In this document: piece after piece, positions 26,024 through 34,583 of the stretch
How positions within the stretch are numbered: position 1 is the first letter of the stretch
Layout: each line of letters opens with the position of its first letter
Origin: Gemmatimonadales bacterium
Lineage (GTDB): Bacteria; Gemmatimonadota; Gemmatimonadetes; Longimicrobiales; Gaopeijiaceae
Direction of reading: 5' to 3'
Assembly (NCBI GenBank): GCA_007695225.1
Contig: REED01000111.1
Coordinates: 1-43,681 of the forward strand
Length of the DNA: 43,681 nucleotides
Made by a program: the position numbers and the translations under genes
Notes under the pieces: model-generated
Databases searched by the model: none
The model's input: only the letters and a program-made list of their open reading frames with translations
Told to the model about the DNA's origin: nothing

Positions 26024-26545
26024 ATGCGCAGACCGATGACGATTCCAGGGATCCTCCTCCTGGCCTTTCTGATCTTTGCCGGAGGGGGCGGCGTCGCTGC
26101 CCAGAGTTCGCACCCCGGCGGCGGGGCGCTCACCCCCGGTGACCGGGAGGCCATCAAGGGACTGGCTACCGGATACGTGGAGCGGGCCCTGGCGGGTGAC
26201 TTGGGTGCATGGGCCGAGCTCTACCACCCCGAGGCGGTCCGGATGAACCCGGGAGAGCCGCCCCTGGTGGGTCGCGAAGCCATCCATTCCTGGATTCACG
26301 GCCTGGTCCACGACCTCGGGGTGTCCGTCCGCTCCCTCGCCGTGATCCCCCAGGAAGTGGAGGGGACCAGGGAACTGGCCTTCATCCGGGGGACCTACCG
26401 TTCCGAGCTGGGCCTTCCGGTGGATGGTGATGAGGTCGTCATCCGCGACGAGGGGTCCTGGCTGGCGGTGGTCCGGCGGGATCGGGACGACGCCTGGCGG
26501 TTCTACCGGTTCATCGGCAATCCCGACGTGAGTCCGGCTCCCTGA
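26024..26545 (+). CDS. Secreted SnoaL-like (DUF4440-type) protein
   Basis: A 173-residue protein with a signal peptide (GILLLAFLIFAGGGGVAAQ, cut probably before Gln) and an NTF2/SnoaL-like alpha-beta cone: LTPGDREAIKGLATGYVERA, then WAELYHPEAVRMNPGEPPLV and GREAIHSWIHG. These small domains bind or isomerise hydrophobic ligands, but this branch has no assigned reaction. It follows the PQQ gene by about 230 bp in the same direction; 25797-26023 shows nothing else. Start 26024 is the Met nearest the signal; 26036 is possible. Confidence 0.75.
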   Translation: MRRPMTIPGILLLAFLIFAGGGGVAAQSSHPGGGALTPGDREAIKGLATGYVERALAGDLGAWAELYHPEAVRMNPGEPPLVGREAIHSWIHGLVHDLGVSVRSLAVIPQEVEGTRELAFIRGTYRSELGLPVDGDEVVIRDEGSWLAVVRRDRDDAWRFYRFIGNPDVSPAP

Positions 26546-26595
26546 GGGCGAGGGTGGAGGCAGGATCGTGAGGGGAGGGTGGCGCTGGCGTGGCG

Positions 26596-26613
26596 GGGGC
26601 GGTGGTTCGCCCC
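26596..26613. terminator. Possible bidirectional terminator between convergent genes
   Basis: GGGGCG and CGCCCC (26596-26601, 26608-26613) can pair around a 6-base loop, in the 102-bp gap where the SnoaL-like gene and the DUF4157 gene converge. The stem is short and there is no T run. Confidence 0.25.
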
Positions 26614-26647
26614 GTTCCGCCGAGGCCCCGCCGAGCCTTCCCACCCT

Positions 26648-27313
26648 CTACTCCAGGCGGAACTCTGCCGCCTTCGCCCCCATGGCTTCCGCTTCCTGTT
26701 CGAGTCCCGGGTCGTCATTTACCGGGACACCCCCCACTTCCATGGTGGGCTGCACCCGCCCCTGGCGCTGCTGAACGACATGGAACGCTTCATGGGGAAG
26801 GTGCTTCTCCTGTCCCGGTCCAAGGTGGATCTCGGACCCCTGGGCGTAGGCGAGGGCATTGAGCTGCGCCGGCCGGTCCGAATTGGCGTGGACGGACACG
26901 TCCGCGAGATCCACCCCAGAAAGCGCCTCGATCCCGGCTCGCAGAGGCTCCGGGAGGGCTCCAGATGGACCCCCTCCGGGCGACCCGTCCCGACCCTCTT
27001 CCAGCGTACCGGACGGGCCTCCTTCGGGATGGAACCGCCCCTGGAGGGGCTCTTCCTCCTCGAGGCCCATTCCCTGAAGGGGCTCCTCCTCCTCCATTCC
27101 CACCCGCTGGAGCACTCCCCCCATGGTCCCCTCGATCCGCCGGCGTTGCGCCACGAGACGGGGACTTCCGTGGATCACCGATTCGATTCGCCGAGGGGAG
27201 GACAGGACCGATTCCCCTTTCTCACTCCCGCGGGATTGGATGGAGACATGGTCCGGACGGGTAGCCGGCTGGAGGGGTTCCCCCTTCGTCCCGATGCTTT
27301 CTCTGGTCTGCAT
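26648..27313 (-). CDS. DUF4157 putative metallopeptidase; candidate eCIS effector
   Basis: A 221-residue protein, divergent from the injection-system operon. The C-terminal domain (about 118-221) is DUF4157: LPEPLRAGIEALSGVDLADV, VHANSDRPAQLNALAYAQGS, and HEAFHVVQQ at 174-182, a zinc HExxH motif that is intact. The N-terminal half is disordered and includes the duplicated EEEEPLQG motif (about 74-92) common in this family. DUF4157 is one of the domains most strongly associated with eCIS loci and with their cargo toxins; here no separate C-terminal toxin domain follows. It may be cargo, a cargo-loading or maturation factor, or a peptidase acting on a target cell. The ATG at 27313 is chosen because AGGGGG precedes it and the protein starts like its relatives; an upstream extension to 27517 looks non-coding. 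Confidence 0.82.
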   Translation of the reverse strand: MQTRESIGTKGEPLQPATRPDHVSIQSRGSEKGESVLSSPRRIESVIHGSPRLVAQRRRIEGTMGGVLQRVGMEEEEPLQGMGLEEEEPLQGRFHPEGGPSGTLEEGRDGSPGGGPSGALPEPLRAGIEALSGVDLADVSVHANSDRPAQLNALAYAQGSEIHLGPGQEKHLPHEAFHVVQQRQGRVQPTMEVGGVPVNDDPGLEQEAEAMGAKAAEFRLE

Positions 27314-27435
27314 GGCCCACCCCCTGAAAGGAGTTGCAGGGAGGTGCCTCCGTTCGCCGAATCGGGATCCGGGATACCCCCTCGGCTCCCAGGGTGCCAT
27401 CTCCCTTTCCAGATCGCAAGGCAAATTGATTCTTC

Positions 27436-27463
27436 TTGCCCTCCGCGAGGAGAGGCGTACATT
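27436..27463 (+). promoter_or_regulatory. Candidate promoter of the eCIS operon
   Basis: The 213-bp divergent gap between the DUF4157 gene and the cap gene includes an unusually AT-rich patch (27420-27500). TTGCCC (27436-27441) and TACATT (27458-27463) are 16 bases apart, a moderate sigma-70-like pair, 64 bp before the TTG start. This is only a pattern match. Confidence 0.25.
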
Positions 27464-27526
27464 CGGGAAAAATACGGATTCCACCGAAAAAAGAATGCCC
27501 CCCCGATCCCTGGCCATGACGGAAAC

Positions 27527-28120
27527 TTGATCGATTCAACGCTCCACCACATCTCGAGCCGGCTGAACGAGCACCTCCGGCTAAGGGGTGAACTGGCGGA
27601 GGATGCGGTGACGCTTTCCAACCTGGTCGAGTTGGACGGTGCTGTTGCGCCCCACATCGAAAACCGGCTGGTCCTCTTCATCGTCAACCTGGCGAGAGAG
27701 GAGTCATTCTCGCCCCAGCATCGCAGGATGGGGTCCCCCTCCGGAGAGGGTCAGCCCACGGGCTATCCTGAGCTCCAACTGAACCTCCACCTGATGGTGG
27801 CCGCTCACTTCCCCGGGAACTACCGGGAGGCCCTCAAGTTCATCTCGGCAGCCATCTCCTTCTTCCAGGGGAATCCGGTCTTCACCCGGGCTGGCTCCCC
27901 TGGCCTGGACCCCTCCCTCGACAAGGTCGTCCTCGAGATCCAGAACCTGAACGTGCAGGACTTGAGCAACCTCTGGGGAATTCTGGGCGGGAAGTACCTT
28001 CCCTCGATTCTCTACCGGGTCCGCATGATTCCGGTGGATTCCCGGGCCATCACCCGGATCACTCCGCCGATCCGGGAGCCCATTACACGGGAGCCGATGG
28101 CAGAGGATGCCGGGCCATGA
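27527..28120 (+). CDS. eCIS cap / tail-terminator protein (Afp16-like, DUF4255, Pvc16_N)
   Basis: A 197-residue protein of the DUF4255/Pvc16_N family, which caps the end of the tube and sheath and fixes particle length. IDSTLHHISSRLNEHL at the start and VELDGAVAPHIENRLVLFIV, then ELQLNLHLMVAAHFPGNYRE and ALKFISAAISFFQGNPVF, match the family. I start it at the TTG at 27527 because relatives begin with Met-Ile; no ATG or GTG is available nearby and GGA lies just upstream. First gene of the injection-system operon; overlaps the next gene by four bases (ATGA). Confidence 0.9.
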   Translation: MIDSTLHHISSRLNEHLRLRGELAEDAVTLSNLVELDGAVAPHIENRLVLFIVNLAREESFSPQHRRMGSPSGEGQPTGYPELQLNLHLMVAAHFPGNYREALKFISAAISFFQGNPVFTRAGSPGLDPSLDKVVLEIQNLNVQDLSNLWGILGGKYLPSILYRVRMIPVDSRAITRITPPIREPITREPMAEDAGP

Positions 28121-29001
28121 GCCGCTACGCTCCCCTGGTCACCGTGGTCGTGCGGCACGGCTACTATGGCGAAGATCCTTGCCGGGCGGTGGATCTCACC
28201 CTCTCCCCCTCCTCGGCAGAGCGGGCCCGACGGGCCGGACTCCTGGTGAGGAGCCGGCCAGGGACACTGGTCATCCTCCACGACCTGGAGGCCCGCGACC
28301 GCCTCCAGCTTCACCTCTCCGATCCCTCGGATCCCCTGCACCTGGACCTTGGGGTGGGGGCGCGTGAGCCGCTCCTCAGTGAGTCCACCGACCCGATCCC
28401 TTCCCGCTCCGACGCCATCCTGGTCTTCGATAGTCGCGAGTCCTCCCGGGATCCTGAGGGGAAGGGGTGGCGGCTCTCCCGGGAGGAATGGGTGTCCGAG
28501 ACGGACTTCGTCCCCATGGACTCGGAGGTCGCCGCCTCCTGGTTCAGCGTCCGCCGCCTCCGCAAGCGGCCCCTGGCCCTCGTCCGGATCCACCTCGCCG
28601 GAGAGGACGGAGGCCTCCTGGACCCCGACCCCGGGACGGAGGGGATCCTGTATCGCCTCGACTTTCGTGCGAGGGAGACCTACTGGAGGTATCTCCTACT
28701 GGGGAGCCTCACCAATCGAAGCCCCCTCATCACCGACCTGGACAAGGAGGCCCAGTTCGAGTTTCGGGGCGAGGAGACCCTACCCGGGGACCGGAAGGCT
28801 CTGGCCTTCCAGTCGACGACCCGGATCCCCCTCCGGGAGCGAAGTGACCGCCGCTTCCAGCTTCACCTCGAGGGCTCGAACGGTAGCCCGAAGGGCGCGA
28901 CTCTGATCGAGCGCCTTCCGGTGGCCACCCCCGCCGGAATCCATCGCGACACCATCGACGGGAAGTCGGTCTTCGTGTCGGACATATTCGTCAACGGTTA
29001 G
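28117..29001 (+). CDS. eCIS conserved protein, possible second cap/adaptor
   Basis: A 294-residue protein I cannot name with confidence. It begins with a beta-rich domain (APLVTVVVRHGYYGEDP, PGTLVILHDLEARDRLQLHL) and ends with a conserved-looking half: LYRLDFRARETYWRYLLLG, FQSTTRIPLRERSDRRFQLH, KSVFVSDIFVNG. A protein of this shape between the Afp16-like cap and the sheath is a recurring feature of Bacteroidota-type injection systems, where two cap components have been described in AlgoCIS. A cap or adaptor role is thus inferred from position. No signal peptide or membrane segment. Followed by sheath after 20 bp. Confidence 0.7.
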   Translation: MSRYAPLVTVVVRHGYYGEDPCRAVDLTLSPSSAERARRAGLLVRSRPGTLVILHDLEARDRLQLHLSDPSDPLHLDLGVGAREPLLSESTDPIPSRSDAILVFDSRESSRDPEGKGWRLSREEWVSETDFVPMDSEVAASWFSVRRLRKRPLALVRIHLAGEDGGLLDPDPGTEGILYRLDFRARETYWRYLLLGSLTNRSPLITDLDKEAQFEFRGEETLPGDRKALAFQSTTRIPLRERSDRRFQLHLEGSNGSPKGATLIERLPVATPAGIHRDTIDGKSVFVSDIFVNG

Positions 29002-29021
29002 AACCCCATCAGGGAGAGATC

Positions 29022-30530
29022 ATGGCAACGGTGATGAAAACCCCCGGCGTATACATCGTCGAGAAGAACGCCTTCCCCAACTCGGTGGTGGAGGTGGCCA
29101 CTGCGGTCCCCGCGTTCATCGGCTACACGGAGTTCGCGCGGGATGGGAAGAAGTCCATCCTGAACAAGCCCCGCCCCATCACCTCCATGGCCGAGTTCCA
29201 CACCCATTTTGGATTCGGTCCCGAGGTCGTCTACACCCTCTCCGACGATGAACCCTCGGAGGAAGACTCTCCCCCCGTCCCCCTCGGTCCCTCGGATCCT
29301 GCGGTGAGCGGGGATGATGGCAGGAGCTACTACCTGAGCCGGGTAAGTGGGCGCTACCACCTGTACTACAGCATGCTCCTCTTCTTCCAGAACGGGGGAG
29401 GGCGCTGCTACGTGACCTCGGTGGGGAGCTACGAGGACAAGCCCGATGGGCCGACGCTCACCGCTGGTCTGGAGGCGCTGAAGAAGGAGGACGAACCGAC
29501 CATGGTGGTCATTCCCGACGCGGTCCTCCTGGACGCGGAGAACTGCGCCACGCTCCAGAAGGCGGTCCTGATGCATTGCGGCTACGAGATGCGGAGCCGC
29601 TTCGCCATCCTGGATGTACATCGGGGATTCCTGGAGCGGGGGAGCGTGGATCCCGTCGCCGATTTCCGGGGCTCCCTGGGGGTGAACCACCTGGACTTCG
29701 GAGCCGCCTATTACCCGTGGGTGGAAACCACCATCGTCCAGGACAGCAGCCTCGGATTCCACAACCTGGACGCCGGGGCGAGGGGAGTGCTTGAGGAGCT
29801 CCTGGAAGAAGAGGGCCGGATCCCCAAGGAGCTGAGGGAGATGCTGACGGAGGACGGGCTCGACAAAGACAAGGTCCCCATGTTGAACAAGGCGCTGGTC
29901 AACCAGAGCCTGGTCTTCAAGAGCTTGCTCAGCCAGATCAAAGCGGACTCGAACCGCCTCCCCCCCAGCGGCGCCATCGCGGGGATCTACACCCTGGTGG
30001 ACAACACCCGAGGGGTCTGGAAGGCCCCGGCGAATGTGAGCCTGAATGGGGTGATCCGCCCCTCCGTGAGCATTTCCCACGAGGAGCAGGAGGATCTCAA
30101 CGTGACTCCCCAGGGGAAGTCGGTGAACGCCATCCGAACCTTCATCGGGGAGGGGACGCTGGTCTGGGGGGGGCGAACCCTGGACGGGAACAGCCTGGAC
30201 TGGAGGTACATCAGCGTCCGGCGGACGATGGTCATGGTCGAGCAGTCCATCAAGTTGGCGGCCAAGGCCTACGTGTTCGAGGCCAACGACGCCAACACCT
30301 GGGTCACCCTGAAGAGCATGATCCGGAACTTCCTCACCGGGATCTGGAAGCGCGGGGGGCTCGCCGGCTCCACCCCGGATGACGCCTTCGCGATCTTCGT
30401 CGGGTTGGGCGAGACCATGACCGGGGAAGACATCCTGGAGGGGATCCTCAAAGTGACGGTGCTCGTGGCGGTGACCCGCCCGGCGGAGTTCATCGAGATC
30501 ACCTTCCAGCAGCAGATGCAGAAGTCCTGA
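29022..30530 (+). CDS. Contractile tail sheath protein
   Basis: A 502-residue sheath subunit, whose contraction drives the tube into a target. KTPGVYIVEKNAFPNSV and VATAVPAFIGYTEFA are the typical N terminus that forms the strand-exchange arm; the middle (about 75-330) is the variable outer domain; WRYISVRRTMVMVEQSIKLA, NANTWVTLKSMIRNFLT-like residues and the end TRPAEFIEITFQQQMQKS form the conserved C-terminal domain. Good ribosome-binding site GGGAGAG before the ATG. Only one sheath gene exists here, unlike Afp (afp2-4) and PVC, as in Bacteroidota-type eCIS. Confidence 0.97.
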   Translation: MATVMKTPGVYIVEKNAFPNSVVEVATAVPAFIGYTEFARDGKKSILNKPRPITSMAEFHTHFGFGPEVVYTLSDDEPSEEDSPPVPLGPSDPAVSGDDGRSYYLSRVSGRYHLYYSMLLFFQNGGGRCYVTSVGSYEDKPDGPTLTAGLEALKKEDEPTMVVIPDAVLLDAENCATLQKAVLMHCGYEMRSRFAILDVHRGFLERGSVDPVADFRGSLGVNHLDFGAAYYPWVETTIVQDSSLGFHNLDAGARGVLEELLEEEGRIPKELREMLTEDGLDKDKVPMLNKALVNQSLVFKSLLSQIKADSNRLPPSGAIAGIYTLVDNTRGVWKAPANVSLNGVIRPSVSISHEEQEDLNVTPQGKSVNAIRTFIGEGTLVWGGRTLDGNSLDWRYISVRRTMVMVEQSIKLAAKAYVFEANDANTWVTLKSMIRNFLTGIWKRGGLAGSTPDDAFAIFVGLGETMTGEDILEGILKVTVLVAVTRPAEFIEITFQQQMQKS

Positions 30531-30596
30531 CCCGGGGGTTGGGAACTCCAGCTTTCCTGTCCTTGACGCAAACGCCTGAACCAGTGGAGACAGATC

Positions 30597-31055
30597 ATGG
30601 CCGATGATGGATCTACCCAGTCCGCCACCGTGTGGCCCCTTCCCAAGTTCTACTTCCAGGTGAAGTGGGACGGCGACGTGATGTCCTTTCAGGAAGTCAC
30701 GGGGCTGGATGCGGAAGCCCAGCCCATCGAGTATCGGGCCGGAGACAGCAAGGTCTTTTCGGTGGCGTCCATGCCCGGGCTTGTGAAATACAGCACCGTG
30801 ACCATGAAGAAGGGGGTGTTCGCCAAGGACAACTCCTTCTGGAAATGGTTCGACGAGATCAAGATGAACACCATCACCCGGAAGGCGGTGACCATCAGCC
30901 TGCTGGACGAGGAGGGGAATCCCACCATGGTCTGGTCGCTGGTGAATGCCTGGCCGAAGAAGATCACTGGGACGGACCTCAAGTCCCAGGGCAACGACGT
31001 GGCGGTGGAGAGCATCGAGCTCGTTCACGAGGGCTTCACGGTCGCCAACGAGTGA
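30597..31055 (+). CDS. Inner tube protein (Afp1-like, T4 gp19 family)
   Basis: A 152-residue tube subunit that stacks as hexamers inside the sheath. PKFYFQVKWDGDVMSFQEVT and GLDAEAQPIEYRAGDS are family hallmarks, and WKWFDEIKMNTITRKAVTIS and MVWSLVNAWPKKITGTDL complete the fold. 66 bp separate it from the sheath gene, the longest gap in the operon; that gap is unremarkable. A Met at 30597 is the only good start. Confidence 0.96.
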   Translation: MADDGSTQSATVWPLPKFYFQVKWDGDVMSFQEVTGLDAEAQPIEYRAGDSKVFSVASMPGLVKYSTVTMKKGVFAKDNSFWKWFDEIKMNTITRKAVTISLLDEEGNPTMVWSLVNAWPKKITGTDLKSQGNDVAVESIELVHEGFTVANE

Positions 31056-31060
31056 CCAGC

Positions 31061-31516
31061 ATGACGGAGGAGGCCCTCTATCCCGTCGCCTTCTACTTCA
31101 AGGTGGGGTTCCCCGGGGCCACGGAGGGGCTGGATGTCTCCTTCCAGGAGGTGGGTGGGATCACGGCCAAGATGGAGGTCGAGTCGTACCATGAGGGAGG
31201 GGAGAATCGCTTCCGCCACAACCTTCCCATGGGGGTTTCCCACGGCAACCTGATCCTGAAGCGGGCCATTGCCGAAACCGATTCGCCCCTGGTGCGGTGG
31301 TGCAAGGATGTGCTGGAGGGTGGGATGGGGGTGTCGGTGGATCCCACCGAGGTGCATGTAAAGCTTCTGGATGCCAGCGGGACCCCCATCCGGGTCTGGT
31401 CCTTCGCCAACGCCTTCCCGGTACGTTGGGACGTGGAGCCCTTCAACAGCACCAAGAACAGCGTGGCCATCGAGACCATCGAGCTCAGCTACACATACTC
31501 CAATCGGAGCTCCTGA
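31061..31516 (+). CDS. Tube adaptor/initiator protein (Afp5-like, gp19 family)
   Basis: A 151-residue second tube-like protein. PVAFYFKVGFPGATEGLDVS followed by FQEVGGITAKMEVESYHEGG and IETIELSYTYSNRSS show the same fold as the main tube protein, but with a different sequence, typical of the first tube layer joining the hub (Afp5 or Afp1-paralogue). It starts 5 bp after the tube gene stop; a GTG at 31052 overlapping that stop is a less likely start. Confidence 0.92.
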   Translation: MTEEALYPVAFYFKVGFPGATEGLDVSFQEVGGITAKMEVESYHEGGENRFRHNLPMGVSHGNLILKRAIAETDSPLVRWCKDVLEGGMGVSVDPTEVHVKLLDASGTPIRVWSFANAFPVRWDVEPFNSTKNSVAIETIELSYTYSNRSS

Positions 31517-31517
31517 C

Positions 31518-31700
31518 ATGCCCCTCGAGATCCGTCAGTTGGTGGTATCCTCGACCCTGACTCCGGGAGGGCGGAGTGGGGAGGAGTCTGCTGGAGAGGA
31601 TCGGAATCGCGACCTCACAGTGGAAGCGGAGCGGCGCGAGCTCCGGGAATGGTTTCGGGAGCAGTTCCGGGCCGTCCGGGACAGCGGGAAGGAGCGGTAG
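31518..31700 (+). CDS. Small DUF5908-family eCIS protein (Afp6-like)
   Basis: A 60-residue protein. MPLEIRQLVVSSTL at the N terminus and a charged helix near the C terminus (ERRELREWFREQFRAVRDSG) match DUF5908, a short family found only between the tube adaptor and the LysM hub protein in eCIS loci (the Afp6 position). Its molecular role is not known. It lies 1 bp after the upstream stop and 2 bp before the next gene. Confidence 0.78.
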   Translation: MPLEIRQLVVSSTLTPGGRSGEESAGEDRNRDLTVEAERRELREWFREQFRAVRDSGKER

Positions 31701-31702
31701 AC

Positions 31703-32398
31703 ATGCCGGCCAAGCCGAAGCTCTCCATCAACGCGTGTTCGCTGGACAAGGCTGGGAAGATCACCGTCAAGAAGGGCTCACGCTTCAGGATCGAGGTGAT
31801 GCTGAACCCCTCGTCCTACTCCCATAGCCAGGTGATCCGGTATGACCACAAGGATACGCTGGGTCAGATCGCCACCGAACCACGGTTCGCGGCGGTGGGA
31901 GCGGAGAAGGTGGACTTCGAGCTGGTGCTGGACGGGACCGGGGTGGTGGATTGGCCTGGGCGGAACGCCGGTACCGGGAGGGTGAAGGAGCAGGTGAAGT
32001 GGCTCAATTCCATAGTGTACGAGTACGATGGGAACAGCCACCAGCCCAACGTGGTGCGCCTTCTCTGGGGAAGCTTCATCTTCTTCGGCCGCCTCTCCGC
32101 GATGAGCACGAAGTACACCCTTTTCGAACCGGAGGGGAACCCTCTCCGGGCTCGGGTGACCCTGAGCTTCATTGGGTTCATGAGCAAGTCGGAGGAGCGG
32201 CTACAAGCGAACCGCTCCTCCCCGGACCTGACCCACCGCGTCGTGGTGAAGGCCGGAGACACCCTTCCCCTCCTCTGCCACCAGATCTACCAGGACGGGT
32301 CCTACTACATGGATGTGGCCCGTCACAACGGACTCACGGACGTGCGCCGGCTGACCCCCGGGACCACCCTACACTTTCCCCCCCTTCGGACGGACTGA
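31703..32398 (+). CDS. Baseplate hub/tube-to-spike adaptor with LysM domain (Afp7-like)
   Basis: A 231-residue protein. Residues about 1-165 are the CIS-tube N-terminal fold (IEVMLNPSSYSHSQVIRYDH, VVRLLWGSFIFFGRLSAMST) and residues about 176-228 form a LysM domain (HRVVVKAGDTLPLLCHQIYQ, then DVARHNGLTDVRRL). In Afp and PVC this protein sits between the tube and the VgrG-like hub, like gp53/gp54 functions in T4. GGAG upstream of the ATG at 31703 supports the start. Confidence 0.93.
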   Translation: MPAKPKLSINACSLDKAGKITVKKGSRFRIEVMLNPSSYSHSQVIRYDHKDTLGQIATEPRFAAVGAEKVDFELVLDGTGVVDWPGRNAGTGRVKEQVKWLNSIVYEYDGNSHQPNVVRLLWGSFIFFGRLSAMSTKYTLFEPEGNPLRARVTLSFIGFMSKSEERLQANRSSPDLTHRVVVKAGDTLPLLCHQIYQDGSYYMDVARHNGLTDVRRLTPGTTLHFPPLRTD

Positions 32399-32444
32399 CG
32401 GTTCGGGGCGACTCCATGCCCCGCGCTCAATCCCCGTATCCCCC

Positions 32445-34250
32445 ATGGCCGACTCCCCCTCAGACAGCACAAGCGGATCCCTCAGGGTCTCCATCTCCAG
32501 CGAGGGGACCTCCGTCGATGATGCCATCGAAGTCGTGTCCGTGGTCGTGGACAAGGGGGTGAACCGGATCCCCAGGGCCACCATCGTCATGCTGGACGGA
32601 GACATGCCCAACCAGACCTTCGCCCTGAGCGACTCCGACACCTTCCGGCCTGGCGCGGCCATCCGGATCCTGGCGGGGTACGGCGATGACGAGGACCCCA
32701 TCTTCGAGGGGATCGTCGTGAAGCATGGGATTGCCTTCGGCCCTCGGAATCGCGCCCACCTCACGGTGGAGTGCCGGGACCGGGCGGTGGCCATGACGCT
32801 GGCCAGGCGGAGCGCCCGCTACCAGGACATGACCGACGGCGACCTCATGAAGGTGCTCATCTCCGGTCATTCCGGGCTCTCGGCCGACGTGGAAGCGACG
32901 AGTCACGCCTTCGGGGAGCTTGTCCAGTTCAACTGCACCGACTGGGACTACCTCGTGACCCGAGCGGAGTCCAACGGTCTCCTGGTGGTGGTCGAGGGGG
33001 CGAAGGTGACGGTGAAGCCCACGGACACCGCCCCCTCTCCCCAGCTGACCGTCACCTGGGGAGCCGACCTGATCCGCTTCCAGGCGGAAATGGACGCCCG
33101 CTGGCACCGGCCCTCCCTGCGCGCTACGGGATGGGACTCCACGACGCAGGAGCTGGTGGTTGGAGAGTCGGCTCCGAAGGATCTCGGCCTCCAGGGGGAC
33201 CTCTCGTCCGACAAACTGTCGACGGCCCTCCTTGCCAGCGACCCGAAGGAATCGCTCCAGTCCCCCCTCCCGCTCCCTAGCGGGGTGTTGACGGCGTGGG
33301 CCGGCGCCCGGCAGACCCGAGCCGATCTCGCCAGGGTCCGGGGGAGGATGGCCTTCGAAGGGAGCGCCGCCGCAGAAGTGGGTGGGGTGATCGAGGTGAA
33401 GGGCGTGGGACGCCGGTTTCAGGGGTTGGTCTTCGTATCATCGGTCGTCCACGAGCTGTCCCCCGGAAGCTGGACCACCGAGGTGGAATTCGGGCTGGAC
33501 CCCTACCCCTTCGCCGAGCGGAAGGAGGTGACGTCTCCCCCCGCATCGGGACGCGTTCCGGCCATCGCCGGGCTGCACATCGGGATCGTGAGGAAGCTGG
33601 ACGAGAACCCCGACGGGGCGCCGAACATCCAGGTCCAGCTCATGACCCCCGGCCTCGGGGAGGATGCCGCCGATGGGATCTGGGCGCGCCTAGCCACCTT
33701 CACCGCTTCGGAGGGATTCGGGTCCTTCTTCATCCCGGAGATCGGGGATGAGGTGATCCTGGGCTTCCTGAACGATGACCCCACCTACCCGGTCGTCCTG
33801 GGGAGCGTCTACAGCGGGAAGCGAGAGCCGCCCTACCCCCTGACCGCCGACAACTTCCTCAAGGCCATCGTGACGAGGGAGAAGCTGAAGATCGAGTTCG
33901 ATGACGAGAGGAAGGTCCTCACCCTCCACACCCCGGCGGGAAATACCCTGGTCATGGACGAGGACACGAAGTCGATCCTCATCGAGGACCAGAACCAGAA
34001 CAGGATCGAGCTCTCGGAATCGGGAATCCTGATGAAGAGTCCGAAGGACATCACTCTCGAGGCGGGCGGAGAGGTGACCATCACGGCCCAGAAGGATCTC
34101 ACAGCGAAGAGTTCGATGAATGTGGCGATGGAAGGGATGAACATCGACTGCAACGCAAACGCCGCCTTCACCGGGAAGGGAGGAGCCTCGGCCGAACTCT
34201 CGGCCGGAGGGAACACCACGGTGAAGGGCGCCATCGTCATGATCAACTGA
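32445..34250 (+). CDS. VgrG-like spike hub (Afp8-like)
   Basis: A 601-residue trimeric spike. Residues about 10-360 are gp27-like hub domains (PRATIVMLDGDMPNQTF, DWDYLVTRAESNGLLVVVEG); about 375-465 the gp5-type OB fold (AGLHIGIVRKLDENPDGAPN, FFIPEIGDEVILGFLNDDPT); the rest is a repetitive beta-helix needle (LEAGGEVTITAQKDLTAKSS) ending in TTVKGAIVMIN. No effector extension follows the needle. The tip is capped by the PAAR protein encoded next. No ribosome-binding site is obvious before 32445. Confidence 0.95.
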   Translation: MADSPSDSTSGSLRVSISSEGTSVDDAIEVVSVVVDKGVNRIPRATIVMLDGDMPNQTFALSDSDTFRPGAAIRILAGYGDDEDPIFEGIVVKHGIAFGPRNRAHLTVECRDRAVAMTLARRSARYQDMTDGDLMKVLISGHSGLSADVEATSHAFGELVQFNCTDWDYLVTRAESNGLLVVVEGAKVTVKPTDTAPSPQLTVTWGADLIRFQAEMDARWHRPSLRATGWDSTTQELVVGESAPKDLGLQGDLSSDKLSTALLASDPKESLQSPLPLPSGVLTAWAGARQTRADLARVRGRMAFEGSAAAEVGGVIEVKGVGRRFQGLVFVSSVVHELSPGSWTTEVEFGLDPYPFAERKEVTSPPASGRVPAIAGLHIGIVRKLDENPDGAPNIQVQLMTPGLGEDAADGIWARLATFTASEGFGSFFIPEIGDEVILGFLNDDPTYPVVLGSVYSGKREPPYPLTADNFLKAIVTREKLKIEFDDERKVLTLHTPAGNTLVMDEDTKSILIEDQNQNRIELSESGILMKSPKDITLEAGGEVTITAQKDLTAKSSMNVAMEGMNIDCNANAAFTGKGGASAELSAGGNTTVKGAIVMIN

Positions 34251-34262
34251 GAGCGAGTCACC

Positions 34263-34562
34263 ATGCCCCCTGCTGCCCGTCTTACCGACATGCATGTCTG
34301 TCCGATGCAGACGCCGGGTCTCCCTCCCATCCCACATGTGGGGGGGCCCATCGCGGGCCCCGGCGTGCCCACCGTCCTCATCGGCTCACTCCCGGCATCG
34401 GTGGTCGGAGACATGGCGGTCTGTGTGGGTCCCCCCGACTCCGTCGTCCAGGGCTCGGCTACGGTGCTGATCGGGGGGATGCCGGCGGCTCGGGTGGGGG
34501 ACAGCACGGCGCACGGGGGGAGCATCGTCCTGGGTTGCTTCACCGTCATGATCGGAGGGTGA
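34263..34562 (+). CDS. PAAR-repeat tip protein (Afp10-like)
   Basis: A 99-residue PAAR protein that forms the sharp metal-binding tip of the spike. It is made of repeated VLIGSLPASVVGD and VLIGGMPAARVGDS motifs, with His11, Cys13, Cys54, His84 and Cys92 as candidate zinc ligands. There is no C-terminal extension, so it is a tip only and not an effector-carrying PAAR. GAGAG precedes the ATG. Confidence 0.94.
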   Translation: MPPAARLTDMHVCPMQTPGLPPIPHVGGPIAGPGVPTVLIGSLPASVVGDMAVCVGPPDSVVQGSATVLIGGMPAARVGDSTAHGGSIVLGCFTVMIGG

Positions 34563-34583
34563 CCACCATGCCCTGGTGCCGGA

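Noticed and set aside
26579-27526. 5' extension of the Afp16-like gene
   Set aside because: The extension is antisense to the DUF4157 gene and the family begins at Met-Ile-Asp, so I cut it at the TTG at 27527.
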